14,935 nt of DNA, taken from the NCBI GenBank assembly GCA_023430065.1, contig JAEZCG010000078.1, positions 1 to 14,935 of the forward strand, read 5' to 3'. A program made the translations under genes and the position numbers. This DNA is from Pseudomonadota bacterium (GTDB taxonomy: Bacteria > Pseudomonadota > Gammaproteobacteria > Burkholderiales > SHXO01). The notes under the pieces were generated by a model. The model made no database searches and was not told the origin of the DNA. It worked only from the letters and a program-made list of their open reading frames with translations. This document shows, one piece after another, positions 7,561-13,887 of the stretch (its first letter is position 1; every line of letters starts with the position of its first letter).

Positions 7561-8046
7561 TCAAAGCCCCAGGGTTGTGGCATTGACCGACGGATCGGAG
7601 AACGACCAGATCTCCTCGAAGCGCTCGACGAACGTGCGCGTGCCGGCCGGGTCCTCCAGGCGCAGGACAGCGCGGGCATGGTCGTAGTGAAAGCGGTGTA
7701 AGTGATCGCGCTCGTCGGCCAGGGCAAATGGGGCGTGCACCCGCCGAGCCTCCGACCGCGTCTCTTGAATCGCCACGGCATGGGAGAACTGGCGCTGCAG
7801 GTCCAGCAGGCGTGCGCAGTTGCGTGCCAGGGCGGACGTATCGTGCAGGACGATACGCAGGCGGTTGCGCCGGTCGGCCAAGAGGAAGACGCGCAACCGT
7901 TCGCACCGTTGCGGGTGGTTGAAAGTCGTGTCCAGCTGACGATCGAAGAGCCGGATGCACCGCGTCGCGCGACCGATCAGCTCGTCCATCGCGGCATGGT
8001 ATTCCGCCATGCTGCTCAGCTTGCGCTCGTCCAGGGGTTCCTTCAT
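7561..8046 (-). CDS. Uncharacterised protein coupled to roxA (DUF7931-like)
   Basis: The frame can be opened further upstream to 8088, but the start chosen here (MKEPLDERKL, ATG at 8046) overlaps the stop of the preceding oxygenase gene as ATGA, and the extra N-terminal part would lie wholly inside that gene. This gives 161 residues. Visible blocks are ELIGRATRCIRLFDRQL near the N-terminus, RLRIVLHDT, ADERDHLHRFHYD in the middle, and a C-terminal FEEIWSFSDPSVNATTLGL. From memory this pattern corresponds to a conserved domain of unknown function found mainly in betaproteobacteria (DUF7931), which may have a phospholipase-D-like fold; I could not verify this. There is no signal peptide or membrane segment, so it is likely cytosolic. 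The coupling suggests a role together with the RoxA-like enzyme. Confidence 0.8.
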   Translation of the reverse strand: MKEPLDERKLSSMAEYHAAMDELIGRATRCIRLFDRQLDTTFNHPQRCERLRVFLLADRRNRLRIVLHDTSALARNCARLLDLQRQFSHAVAIQETRSEARRVHAPFALADERDHLHRFHYDHARAVLRLEDPAGTRTFVERFEEIWSFSDPSVNATTLGL

Positions 8047-9191
8047 GGCGACTCGCTCGCAAGATGGATGAATCCGGCGCGGTACCACCCGTATAGCGAC
8101 TCGGAGATGGAATTCCTGAGTGCCGGAGGAGGATGCAGGGTGCCCATATCTGCGAGCGTACGCAGATGCCGTGCCGCCGCCGGATCGAGGCGCTCGAGTT
8201 CTCCGTTGAGGAAGACGTCCCGGCCCGTATAGAGCATCCGGCTCCTGCGATCGAGGACGACCCCGTCACGCCACGCACGCCGCTCGAAGGCGGCGCGCGA
8301 CAATGGGTCGGGCGGCGCAGCGAAGTAAACGCTGGGTTTGGGTTCGGTCAGATAGCAGCCCAGGAATCGCGAGACATCGCTGCGCGTCCAGCGAATGCGT
8401 GCGAGCTGCGCGGCGCACTGTGCGACCACATGCGATCCCAACCGGCCGGGCGAGCGCGTCGGTGCGAGGCCGGGATCCGCGTACCGTCCGTCCTGCTGAA
8501 CGCGATCCTGCAGCCAGACGAGGAACTGTTCCGTCAGTTCCTGCCATGCGGGCGCACGGAATCCGACCGAGTAAGTCGTGCAGTGGGTCAGTGCTGTCCC
8601 GTCGTGCGCATAGCTGGGGGGAAGGTAGAGCATGTCGCCTGCCTCGAGCGTCCAGTCTTGCTCGGGCGTGAAACGCCTCAACAGCTTGAGCGGCGCGCCG
8701 TCCACCATCGTCAGATCGCGCTGGGCACTGATGCGCCAGCGGCGCTGTCCCGGGCCCTGCAGGAGAAACACGTCGTACGAGTCGACGTGCGGCCCCACGC
8801 CACCTCCCGGCACCGCGTAGCTCACCATCACGTCGTCGAGACGGGCGTGTGGCAGGAAGCGAAATGCGCGCATCAGCTCGTGAGCGCCCTGGACATGGTG
8901 ATTGAGATCCTGCACCAGCAGGGTCCAGTGGTGCTTTCCGAGTTGTCGGAACGTCGATGGGCGAAAGGGGCCGTGCAGTACCCGCCACGGTTGACGGCCG
9001 CTGCCGCGCACCACGATGCGCGATTCCACCTGCTCGTCGCACGCCAGGCGCATGAGCGCGGGTGGATCGATGACACCTGCGAAGCCTGGGCGCGCGCCTC
9101 GCACCAGCAGCGGTCGCTTCTGCCAATGACGAGCGAGGAACTGCCGGGGCGTCGCCCCGCCGAGGAGGGTGCGCAGGGAATCGCGTCTCAT
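8043..9191 (-). CDS. roxA: RoxA-like JmjC/cupin 2-oxoglutarate oxygenase (ribosomal protein uL16 arginine hydroxylase family)
   Basis: E. coli RoxA (YcfD) is an Fe(II)/2-oxoglutarate oxygenase that hydroxylates an arginine of ribosomal protein uL16. This 382-residue protein has the same layout. The N-terminal region contains FLARHWQKRPLLVRGA. A JmjC-type cupin core carries the iron ligands His135 and Asp137 (GPHVDSYDVF) and His196 (PPSYAHDG). Arg in GQRRWRIS probably contacts 2-oxoglutarate. A C-terminal region rich in Arg fits the dimerisation and winged-helix parts of the family. All metal ligands are present. No Shine-Dalgarno precedes the ATG at 9191; instead a perfect TATAAT lies only 9–15 bases upstream, suggesting a leaderless message. 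The stop overlaps the next gene as ATGA. A related cupin oxygenase with another protein substrate cannot be excluded. Confidence 0.86.
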   Translation of the reverse strand: MRRDSLRTLLGGATPRQFLARHWQKRPLLVRGARPGFAGVIDPPALMRLACDEQVESRIVVRGSGRQPWRVLHGPFRPSTFRQLGKHHWTLLVQDLNHHVQGAHELMRAFRFLPHARLDDVMVSYAVPGGGVGPHVDSYDVFLLQGPGQRRWRISAQRDLTMVDGAPLKLLRRFTPEQDWTLEAGDMLYLPPSYAHDGTALTHCTTYSVGFRAPAWQELTEQFLVWLQDRVQQDGRYADPGLAPTRSPGRLGSHVVAQCAAQLARIRWTRSDVSRFLGCYLTEPKPSVYFAAPPDPLSRAAFERRAWRDGVVLDRRSRMLYTGRDVFLNGELERLDPAAARHLRTLADMGTLHPPPALRNSISESLYGWYRAGFIHLASESP

Positions 9192-9200
9192 GCGCCGCGT

Positions 9201-9206
9201 ATTATA
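9201..9206 (-). promoter_or_regulatory. -10 box of the roxA promoter
   Basis: On the minus strand TATAAT is a six-of-six match to the sigma-70 -10 box. A start of transcription about seven bases further places it at 9194–9193, two or three bases from the roxA ATG at 9191. The -35 region at 17-base spacing (CCGTCC) is poor. The match is seen in sequence; promoter function is inferred. Confidence 0.55.
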
Positions 9207-9257
9207 GGCGTCCGCATCCGCTGGACGGGATGGGGCGTCGAGGGCGATGAAATGGGC

Positions 9258-9263
9258 TAGAAT
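9258..9263 (+). promoter_or_regulatory. -10 box of the peroxiredoxin promoter
   Basis: TAGAAT (five of six matches to TATAAT) lies 31 bases before the chosen peroxiredoxin ATG at 9295. No good -35 box is visible at 16–18 bases upstream. If used, transcription would begin near 9270, downstream of the alternative ATG at 9247, which supports the shorter protein. Confidence 0.5.
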
Positions 9264-9294
9264 CGTTTCGGATTCTGCGTATCACGGTGGCCGG

Positions 9295-9762
9295 ATGCTC
9301 AACGTCGGAGCACGCGCTCCCGGGTTCGAACTGGCGGACTCGGAGATGGAAGTGGTCAGCCTCTCGGCATTCCGAGGTAAACCCGTCGTGCTCTACTTCT
9401 ATCCGAAGGACGATACGCCGGGCTGCACCATCGAGGCGATCGAGTTCAGCGAGCTGGCCGAACAGTTCGAGGCGCTGGGTGCGGTGGTTCTCGGTGTGAG
9501 CATGGATGACTGCCTCAGTCATGGATCGTTCCGGGACAAGCATGGTCTGTCGGTGGAACTGCTGTCCGATCCGGACGGAGAGGTCTGCCGCAGCTACGAC
9601 GTGGTCCAGGAGCGCGACGTGGACGGCCAGAAGCGCCTGAGCGTAGTGCGTTCCACCTACGTCATCGACCGCGAGGGCATCGTCCGCCATGCCCTGTATC
9701 ATGTGCCGCCGAAAGGGCATGCGGCAGAAGTGCTGCGCCTCGTCAAGTCGCTTCCGCGCTGA
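9295..9762 (+). CDS. bcp: Bcp/PrxQ-family thiol peroxidase (peroxiredoxin)
   Basis: Peroxiredoxins of this family reduce hydrogen peroxide and organic hydroperoxides. The 155-residue protein has the peroxidatic site YPKDDTPGCTIEA with Cys44 and the Thr/Pro three and two residues before it; an Arg that may complete the site lies in VVRSTYVIDREG. The second cysteine five residues on, present in E. coli Bcp, is an isoleucine here; other cysteines are Cys73 (DDCLSH) and Cys98 (GEVCRSY). The enzyme is therefore either 1-Cys or uses an unusual resolving residue. The longer frame from ATG 9247 adds 16 residues with no family similarity and starts upstream of the putative -10 box. The shorter start, with GGTGG as ribosome binding site, gives the usual MLNVGARAPGFEL opening. 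Divergent from roxA. Confidence 0.92.
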   Translation: MLNVGARAPGFELADSEMEVVSLSAFRGKPVVLYFYPKDDTPGCTIEAIEFSELAEQFEALGAVVLGVSMDDCLSHGSFRDKHGLSVELLSDPDGEVCRSYDVVQERDVDGQKRLSVVRSTYVIDREGIVRHALYHVPPKGHAAEVLRLVKSLPR

Positions 9763-9833
9763 CGCGTCCGTGTGCCTTCGCGGGCACGACCGATGCCTCC
9801 CCTTGCGGATCAACCACCATTGAGACCACGCCC

Positions 9834-10313
9834 GTGCAGATTGCAAAGAACACCGTCGTCAGCCTCACCTATCGACTGACCAACGCCGAAGGCACGTTGA
9901 TCGAGGAGACCGATCACCCGATCAGCTACCTGCACGGTGGGTATCACGGCATCTTCCCGGGTGTGGAGAACGCCCTCGACGGCCAGCAGGCCGGTTTCCA
10001 GTGCGACGTGAAGCTCGAACCGGAGGACGCGTTCGGCGAGTACGAGGCTACACTGGTGCGCGTGGAGCCGCGCAAGCTGTTTCCGCCCAACGTCAAAGTG
10101 GGCATGCAGTTCGAGGGAAGCTCCGAGCAGTCGGGCGAGACGCGTGTCTACACCGTGACGGACATCGCCGACGACAAGGTGGTGGTGGACGGCAACCACC
10201 CGCTGGCCGGGCAGGCGGTCGTCTTCTCGTGCGTGGTCACCGAGGTGCGTCAGGCCAGTGCCGAAGAGGTGACGCACGGGCACGTGCACGGCCCGCACGG
10301 GCATCATCACTGA
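9834..10313 (+). CDS. slyD: SlyD-like FKBP-type peptidyl-prolyl isomerase
   Basis: SlyD-type proteins catalyse cis-trans isomerisation of prolyl bonds and act as chaperones and metal carriers. The 159-residue protein begins MQIAKNTVVSLTYRLTNAEG and has the split FKBP domain (PISYLHGGYHGIFPGVENALDG; later DGNHPLAGQAVVF). The insert-in-flap chaperone domain lies between, at about residues 68–125 (EDAFGEYEATLVRVEPRKLFP). The C-terminus is a short His-rich tail, GHVHGPHGHHH, which is likely to bind nickel or other metals but is much shorter than the tail of E. coli SlyD. The start is a GTG at 9834 with no clear Shine-Dalgarno; no better in-frame start gives the family N-terminus. The stop TGA is followed at once by the heptamer array. 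The nearby peroxiredoxin is 71 bases upstream on the same strand. Confidence 0.93.
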   Translation: MQIAKNTVVSLTYRLTNAEGTLIEETDHPISYLHGGYHGIFPGVENALDGQQAGFQCDVKLEPEDAFGEYEATLVRVEPRKLFPPNVKVGMQFEGSSEQSGETRVYTVTDIADDKVVVDGNHPLAGQAVVFSCVVTEVRQASAEEVTHGHVHGPHGHHH

Positions 10314-10383
10314 CGTGACTCGGGAGTCGTGACTCGTGACTCGGGAGTCGTGACTCGTGACTCGTGATTCGGGAATCGGGAGT
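10314..10383. repeat. Tandem array of ten 7-base units
   Basis: Starting directly after the slyD stop codon, ten 7-base units follow without a break: CGTGACT, CGGGAGT, CGTGACT, CGTGACT, CGGGAGT, CGTGACT, CGTGACT, CGTGATT, CGGGAAT, CGGGAGT. The consensus is CGKGAST. Two unit types alternate irregularly, and their junctions create GACTCGGGAGTC inverted repeats. The array lies between the convergent slyD and pqqE genes. The remaining bases 10384–10445 are GC-rich without a gene or a clear terminator. Confidence 0.95.
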
Positions 10384-10445
10384 CGTGCAGCGAGGGGAAG
10401 TCTGGAGCGGGGATGACGTCGCGGCGTGGGTCGCCAGAGCGCCGG

Positions 10446-11603
10446 CTACGTCTTTTCCTCGCTCGTCGCACCGCTGAGTCGACGCGAATTGTTGTCGTCA
10501 CGGAACACGAGGGGGTGCACGGTGGCCGGCCGGCCCGGCAGCTGTGCTTTCTCCACGACGCTCGTCACCAGATGGTGATGCGGCGAGAGGTCGCAGACCG
10601 GATCGGCGTTCGTCGCATCGCCGGTCAGCATGAAGGCCTGGCAGCGGCAGCCTCCATAGTCGTTCTCCTTTTCCGGACAGCTGCGACACGGCTCCTTCAT
10701 CCACGCGTCGCCGCGATAGGCGTTGAATCCCGGTGACTCGTTCCAGATCCAGGCGATGTCGTGCTCGCGCACATTCGGGAACTCCAGCCCCGGCAGCATG
10801 CGCGCTTCGTGACAGGGCAGTGCGAGTCCGTCCGACGTCACGTTCAAGAACGTCGTACCCCAGCCGTTCATGCACTTCTTCGGCCGGTTCGCATAGTAGT
10901 CGGGGACGACGAAGTACACCTTCATCCTGTTGCCCACACGTGCGCGAAATGCGTTCGTGATCTCCTCGGCCCGCGCCAGCTGCTCGCGGCTGGGCAGCAG
11001 GTGGTCGCGATTGACCATGGCCCACGCGTAGTACTGGGTGTTGGCCAGCTCGACATGGTCTGCTCCCATCGCCTCGGCCATGTCCAAAATCTGCTGGATA
11101 TGGTCGATGTTCATCCGGTGCAGGACGACGTTGAGCACCATCGGATAGTCGTACTGCTTGATCAGCTTCGCCACCTTCGACTTCAGCTCGAAGGTCTTGG
11201 TGCTCGACAGGAAGTCGTTCATCTCGCGCGTGGAGTCCTGGAACGACAGCTGGATCTGTCCCAGTCCCCCGTCTCTGAACGCCGCAATGCGCTTCTCGGT
11301 GAGCCCGATTCCCGAAGTGATCAGGTTGACGTAGTAGCCGAGCCGGTTCGACTCCGCCACCATGACCTCGACGTCGTCGCGCATGAGCGGCTCCCCGCCG
11401 GAGATGCCCAGTTGCACGGCGCCCAGTTCACGCGCCTGGTGGAATACGCGCAGCCAGTCCTCTGTGGACAGCTCCGGGCCGTATCGGCTGTAGTCGGTCG
11501 GGTTGTAGCAGAACACGCAGTGCAGCGGACACTTGTACGTGATCTCGGCATTGACCCAGAGCGGCCTGCTAGCCGCCTGTTGCGTGGATCCAGCCCTTTC
11601 CAT
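10446..11603 (-). CDS. pqqE: PqqA peptide cyclase, radical SAM enzyme PqqE
   Basis: PqqE joins the Glu and Tyr side chains of PqqA by a carbon–carbon bond, the first step of pyrroloquinoline quinone synthesis, with PqqD as partner. The 385-residue protein has the radical SAM cluster motif at Cys25, Cys29 and Cys32 ([11 protein letters not shown]) and the GGEPLMRDD glycine-rich SAM-binding motif. A C-terminal SPASM region is rich in cysteines ([43 protein letters not shown]) for the auxiliary iron–sulfur clusters. The ATG at 11603 lies inside the end of pqqD (35-base overlap) and has a strong GGAGG ribosome binding site six bases upstream, which decides the start. It is the last gene of the pqq operon seen here; the stop is 62 bases from the heptamer array. 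Confidence 0.97.
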   Translation of the reverse strand: MERAGSTQQAASRPLWVNAEITYKCPLHCVFCYNPTDYSRYGPELSTEDWLRVFHQARELGAVQLGISGGEPLMRDDVEVMVAESNRLGYYVNLITSGIGLTEKRIAAFRDGGLGQIQLSFQDSTREMNDFLSSTKTFELKSKVAKLIKQYDYPMVLNVVLHRMNIDHIQQILDMAEAMGADHVELANTQYYAWAMVNRDHLLPSREQLARAEEITNAFRARVGNRMKVYFVVPDYYANRPKKCMNGWGTTFLNVTSDGLALPCHEARMLPGLEFPNVREHDIAWIWNESPGFNAYRGDAWMKEPCRSCPEKENDYGGCRCQAFMLTGDATNADPVCDLSPHHHLVTSVVEKAQLPGRPATVHPLVFRDDNNSRRLSGATSEEKT

Positions 11604-11859
11604 GTGCGACCTCCAGGAATTGCAGCACGTCGTTGCGCAGATCGACCCCGGGGAACGAGGCTTCCAGGTCGGCCACGATCTGCTCGGCGCTTCGGTTGCC
11701 GTCGACGCGTTTCATGATCTCGCCGGCGCTGCCTTGCAGCTTCACCATGCCTTCGGGATAGAGCAGGACGAAACTCTCCTGCGCCGGTTCCCATTGGAAC
11801 CGGAACTGGCGCCGGAGTTCGAGCGGCCGGTCGAGTGGAAGCGGGTCGTGCGCGTTCAT
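11569..11859 (-). CDS. pqqD: PqqA-binding chaperone PqqD
   Basis: PqqD is the small peptide-recognition protein that binds PqqA and presents it to PqqE. The frame can be opened to 11910, but the ATG at 11859 overlaps the pqqC stop as ATGA and gives a 96-residue protein of normal family length beginning [12 protein letters not shown]. The diagnostic block [27 protein letters not shown] is at residues 28–54, followed by a winged-helix C-terminal half ([22 protein letters not shown]). The C-terminal coding sequence overlaps pqqE by 35 bases in another frame. PqqD and PqqE are separate proteins here, not fused as in some methylotrophs (PqqCD fusions also occur). The call is secure. Confidence 0.96.
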   Translation of the reverse strand: MNAHDPLPLDRPLELRRQFRFQWEPAQESFVLLYPEGMVKLQGSAGEIMKRVDGNRSAEQIVADLEASFPGVDLRNDVLQFLEVAHGKGWIHATGG

Positions 11860-12569
11860 GCCTTTGGGCCGATGCCGAGATTCACCTGCATCGAGTCGAG
11901 CATGCTCCACAGCACGTCGAGCTTGAACTGCAGGATGTCAAGCGCGCGCTCCTGCTGCGTGCGTGTGGTGTAGTGATCGAGCGTGAAACCGAGCGCGAAC
12001 TGCACGTCTCGACGCGCCTCGGACAGGCGCTTGCGGAAGTAGAAATAGCCTTCCTTGTCGATCCACGGGTAGTGCTCGGGCCATGTATCCAGCCGCTTCT
12101 GGTGGATCTCCGGCGCGAACATCTCGGTGAGCGACGAGGTGACCGCTTCCTCCCACGGGCGGGTGCGCGCGAAGTTGATGTAGGCGTCGACCGCGAAACG
12201 AACGCCCGGCAGGACGTGCTCGTGCGAGACGATGTTCTCCCGGCGCAGGCCCACTGCTTCGCCCAGGCGCAACCAAGCCTCGATGCCGCCCTCGTCTCCG
12301 CTGCGGCCGTCGTGATCGATGATCCGAGTAATCCACTCGCGCCGCACGTCCCGCACCGGACAATTCGACATGATGGCAGCATCCTTGAGGGGAATCGCCG
12401 TCTGATAGTAGAAGCGATTGATGACCCACCCCTGAATCTGCTCGCGCGTGCAGCCGCCGCTGTTCATCGCGACGTGAAATGGGTGATAAATGTGGTATCG
12501 CTTGCCCTTGTCGCGCAGGCGTTGCTCGAACTGTTCACGGCTCCAGGCAAGGTTCTCCGGTGCGCCCAT
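11856..12569 (-). CDS. pqqC: Pyrroloquinoline-quinone synthase PqqC
   Basis: PqqC carries out the last step of PQQ formation, ring closure and an eight-electron oxidation of AHQQ using oxygen, without a metal or cofactor. The start is placed at ATG 12569 (237 residues, [15 protein letters not shown]) because AGGAGA stands at correct spacing before it. The longer frame to 12608 would run into pqqB. Conserved motifs include [14 protein letters not shown] (residues 25–38), [21 protein letters not shown], the DHDG and [16 protein letters not shown] blocks, SSLTEMFAP and RRDVQFAL; these carry the His, Tyr and Arg residues of the known all-helical active site. The spacing to pqqB is 16 bases, and the stop overlaps pqqD as ATGA. 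Confidence 0.97.
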   Translation of the reverse strand: MGAPENLAWSREQFEQRLRDKGKRYHIYHPFHVAMNSGGCTREQIQGWVINRFYYQTAIPLKDAAIMSNCPVRDVRREWITRIIDHDGRSGDEGGIEAWLRLGEAVGLRRENIVSHEHVLPGVRFAVDAYINFARTRPWEEAVTSSLTEMFAPEIHQKRLDTWPEHYPWIDKEGYFYFRKRLSEARRDVQFALGFTLDHYTTRTQQERALDILQFKLDVLWSMLDSMQVNLGIGPKA

Positions 12570-12585
12570 TGTTTGTCTCCTGCCT

Positions 12586-13500
12586 CTACAACTCGATTTC
12601 CATGCCATCGAACGCGACCTCGATGCCCGCGGCGCGCAACTGCGCGCGCTCGCGCGAATCCTCGTCGAGGATGGGATTGGTGTTATTGATGTGAATCAGC
12701 ACTTTGTGCCGGGCGCGCAGCGGCTCGAGCACTTCGATCATGCCGCCCGGGCCGAATTGCGGCAGATGGCCGATCTCGCGCGCGCGCTTCTTCGAGACGC
12801 CGAGCCGGATCATCTCGTCGTCGGTCCAGAACGTGCCGTCCACCAACACGGCATCGGCCTTCTCCAACAGCGGCTTCAGGTGCGGCTCGATCTCTCCGAG
12901 TCCCGGCGCGTAGAACAGGCTGCGTCCCGTGCGCTCGTCCTCGATGAACAGGCCGACGTTGTCGCCATCGTGCGGGTTGTCCCGGTGCGGGGAGTAGGGC
13001 GGGGCCTTGCTCTTGAGGGAGACGCTGCGAAAGCGCAGATGCTCGATGCCGTCGATGGTGAAGCTGCTGTCCGCTTCGATCGGCAAACGGTGCCGGTTGA
13101 CGCCTGCGTAATGCCCAAGGATTTTGAACAGAGGATTGCCGCTGGTCAGGTCCTCGTGGACCATGTCCGTGCACCAGATCTCGAGGGGCTTGCCCTCGCG
13201 CAGCATGAGCAGTCCGGTGGTGTGATCGATCTGCCCGTCCACGAGCACGATTGCACGGATTCCGGTGTCACGGATCGCCCGCGCAGGCTGCAGCGGCGGG
13301 AACGACTTGATCTGCGCCAGCAGATCGGGTGAGGCGTTGAACAGCACCCAGTTGATGCCATCCGACGACAGGCAGATCGACGATTGCGTGCGCGGGATCG
13401 CCCGCACCGTACCCTTGCGCACGCCGTCGCAGTTTGCGCAGTTGCAGTTCCACTGAGGAAACCCGCCGCCGGCCGCGGCACCCAGCACCCGTATTCGCAT
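12586..13500 (-). CDS. pqqB: PQQ biosynthesis protein PqqB (metallo-beta-lactamase fold)
   Basis: PqqB is an iron-dependent hydroxylase of the metallo-beta-lactamase fold that hydroxylates the diamino acid intermediate before PqqC acts. The chosen start, ATG 13500 with GGGGAAGG upstream, gives 304 residues beginning [19 protein letters not shown], the usual family opening. The frame could extend to 13599, but that part runs across the hairpin and into pqqA and has no family similarity. The zinc-binding cysteines are Cys19, Cys21 and Cys24 (WNCNCANC). The active-site stretch [11 protein letters not shown] (Asp88–Leu98) replaces the canonical HxHxDH motif, as normal for PqqB. A second conserved block is [10 protein letters not shown], and HINNTNPIL lies near the C-terminus. 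The gene is separated from pqqA by a hairpin at 13530–13549. Confidence 0.97.
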   Translation of the reverse strand: MRIRVLGAAAGGGFPQWNCNCANCDGVRKGTVRAIPRTQSSICLSSDGINWVLFNASPDLLAQIKSFPPLQPARAIRDTGIRAIVLVDGQIDHTTGLLMLREGKPLEIWCTDMVHEDLTSGNPLFKILGHYAGVNRHRLPIEADSSFTIDGIEHLRFRSVSLKSKAPPYSPHRDNPHDGDNVGLFIEDERTGRSLFYAPGLGEIEPHLKPLLEKADAVLVDGTFWTDDEMIRLGVSKKRAREIGHLPQFGPGGMIEVLEPLRARHKVLIHINNTNPILDEDSRERAQLRAAGIEVAFDGMEIEL

Positions 13501-13520
13501 GTCCTTCCCCGTGAAGCGCG

Positions 13521-13549
13521 CCAAAAACAAAAGCCCCTTGCGGGGCTTT
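13521..13549 (-). terminator. Intercistronic hairpin with T-rich tail between pqqA and pqqB
   Basis: On the minus strand AAAGCCCC–GCAA–GGGGCTTT forms an eight-pair stem with a GCAA tetraloop, followed by TGTTTTTGG. It has the form of an intrinsic terminator or attenuator, 18 bases after the pqqA stop and 29 bases before the pqqB start. Partial read-through would give much more pqqA than pqqBCDE message, as reported for pqq operons in general. Confidence 0.85.
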
Positions 13550-13567
13550 CGTCCAACCGCAGACGGC

Positions 13568-13639
13568 TTAGCGGTTGTAGATGTACATCGTGACTTCAAA
13601 GCCGAAGCGCATTTCGGTGAATTCAGGCTTGGTCCACAT
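13568..13639 (-). CDS. pqqA: PQQ precursor peptide PqqA
   Basis: PqqA is the ribosomally made peptide from which PQQ is cut. The 23-residue product is short and easily missed, but clear: it opens [19 protein letters not shown] and ends IYNR. Glu15 and Tyr19 in the conserved E-V-T-M-Y are the two residues that PqqE crosslinks and that become the PQQ skeleton. A good ribosome binding site (GGAGAAG) lies three bases before the ATG. The gene heads the leftward pqqABCDE set, followed by a terminator-like hairpin. No pqqF or pqqG peptidase is present in the window, so the protease that releases the crosslinked residues must be encoded elsewhere. The promoter is not obvious; the upstream region contains repeated GCCGAA elements. 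Confidence 0.97.
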   Translation of the reverse strand: MWTKPEFTEMRFGFEVTMYIYNR

Positions 13640-13690
13640 AGTCTTCTCCAGTATTAACGGTTATCATTAATCCTTTCCGCCCAGCCTATT

Positions 13691-13745
13691 GGGCCGAAGC
13701 GGAGAACCCCGCCTGCTCTAGGGCCGAAAGCTCCCTGCAGCCGAA
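13691..13745. repeat. Repeated GCCGAA elements upstream of pqqA
   Basis: GGGCCGAA occurs at 13691–13698 and again at 13721–13728, exactly 30 bases apart, and a shorter GCCGAA follows at 13740–13745. Read towards pqqA these are TTCGGCCC, TTCGGCCC and TTCGGC. A five-base inverted repeat GCCCA–GCCTAT–TGGGC (13680–13695) overlaps the first copy. Equal spacing near three helical turns would suit binding of a regulator on one DNA face; the function is inferred only. Confidence 0.45.
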
Positions 13746-13796
13746 GAGTTCGTGAGTCATTGTCCGGGAGCGCGCTGCGCGATCCCACACCAAAAT

Positions 13797-13825
13797 CAGC
13801 AATTGCTGCTCATGAATATCATGAG
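13797..13825. promoter_or_regulatory. Two abutting perfect inverted repeats (candidate operator)
   Basis: CAGCAATTGCTG (13797–13808) is a perfect 12-base palindrome. It is followed without a gap by CTCATGAATATCATGAG (13809–13825), two perfect seven-base arms around ATA. Both lie 63–91 bases upstream of the tonB-like start, in a stretch richer in A and T than its surroundings. They look like protein-binding sites, perhaps for an iron or metal regulator, but the match to the Fur box is only about 11 of 19. Confidence 0.55.
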
Positions 13826-13887
13826 AATCGCGCGTCGCAAGCAGGTGGCGCTTTACTTGTATCGTGCGCGTCTCCTACGCTCGCACC

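Noticed and set aside
8133..9260. Long plus-strand frame opposite the RoxA-like gene
   Set aside because: Shadow of the conserved minus-strand oxygenase; no recognisable domain.
9247..9294. N-terminal extension of the peroxiredoxin from ATG 9247
   Set aside because: It adds 16 residues without family similarity and begins upstream of the likely -10 box at 9258–9263.
10314..10383. CRISPR array
   Set aside because: Units are only seven bases with no spacers; it is a simple tandem repeat.
10761..13332. Long plus-strand frames (10761–11717, 11835–12689, 12490–13332) opposite pqqE–pqqB
   Set aside because: Shadows of the pqq genes, whose family motifs are complete on the minus strand.
13811..13829. 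Fur box over the second palindrome upstream of the TonB-like gene
   Set aside because: About 11 of 19 positions match the classic consensus, too weak to name the regulator.
13846..13860. Possible sigma-54 promoter (TGGCGC, five bases, TTGT) before the TonB-like gene
   Set aside because: The essential GC of the -12 element is GT here; the geometry is right but the match is too weak to annotate.
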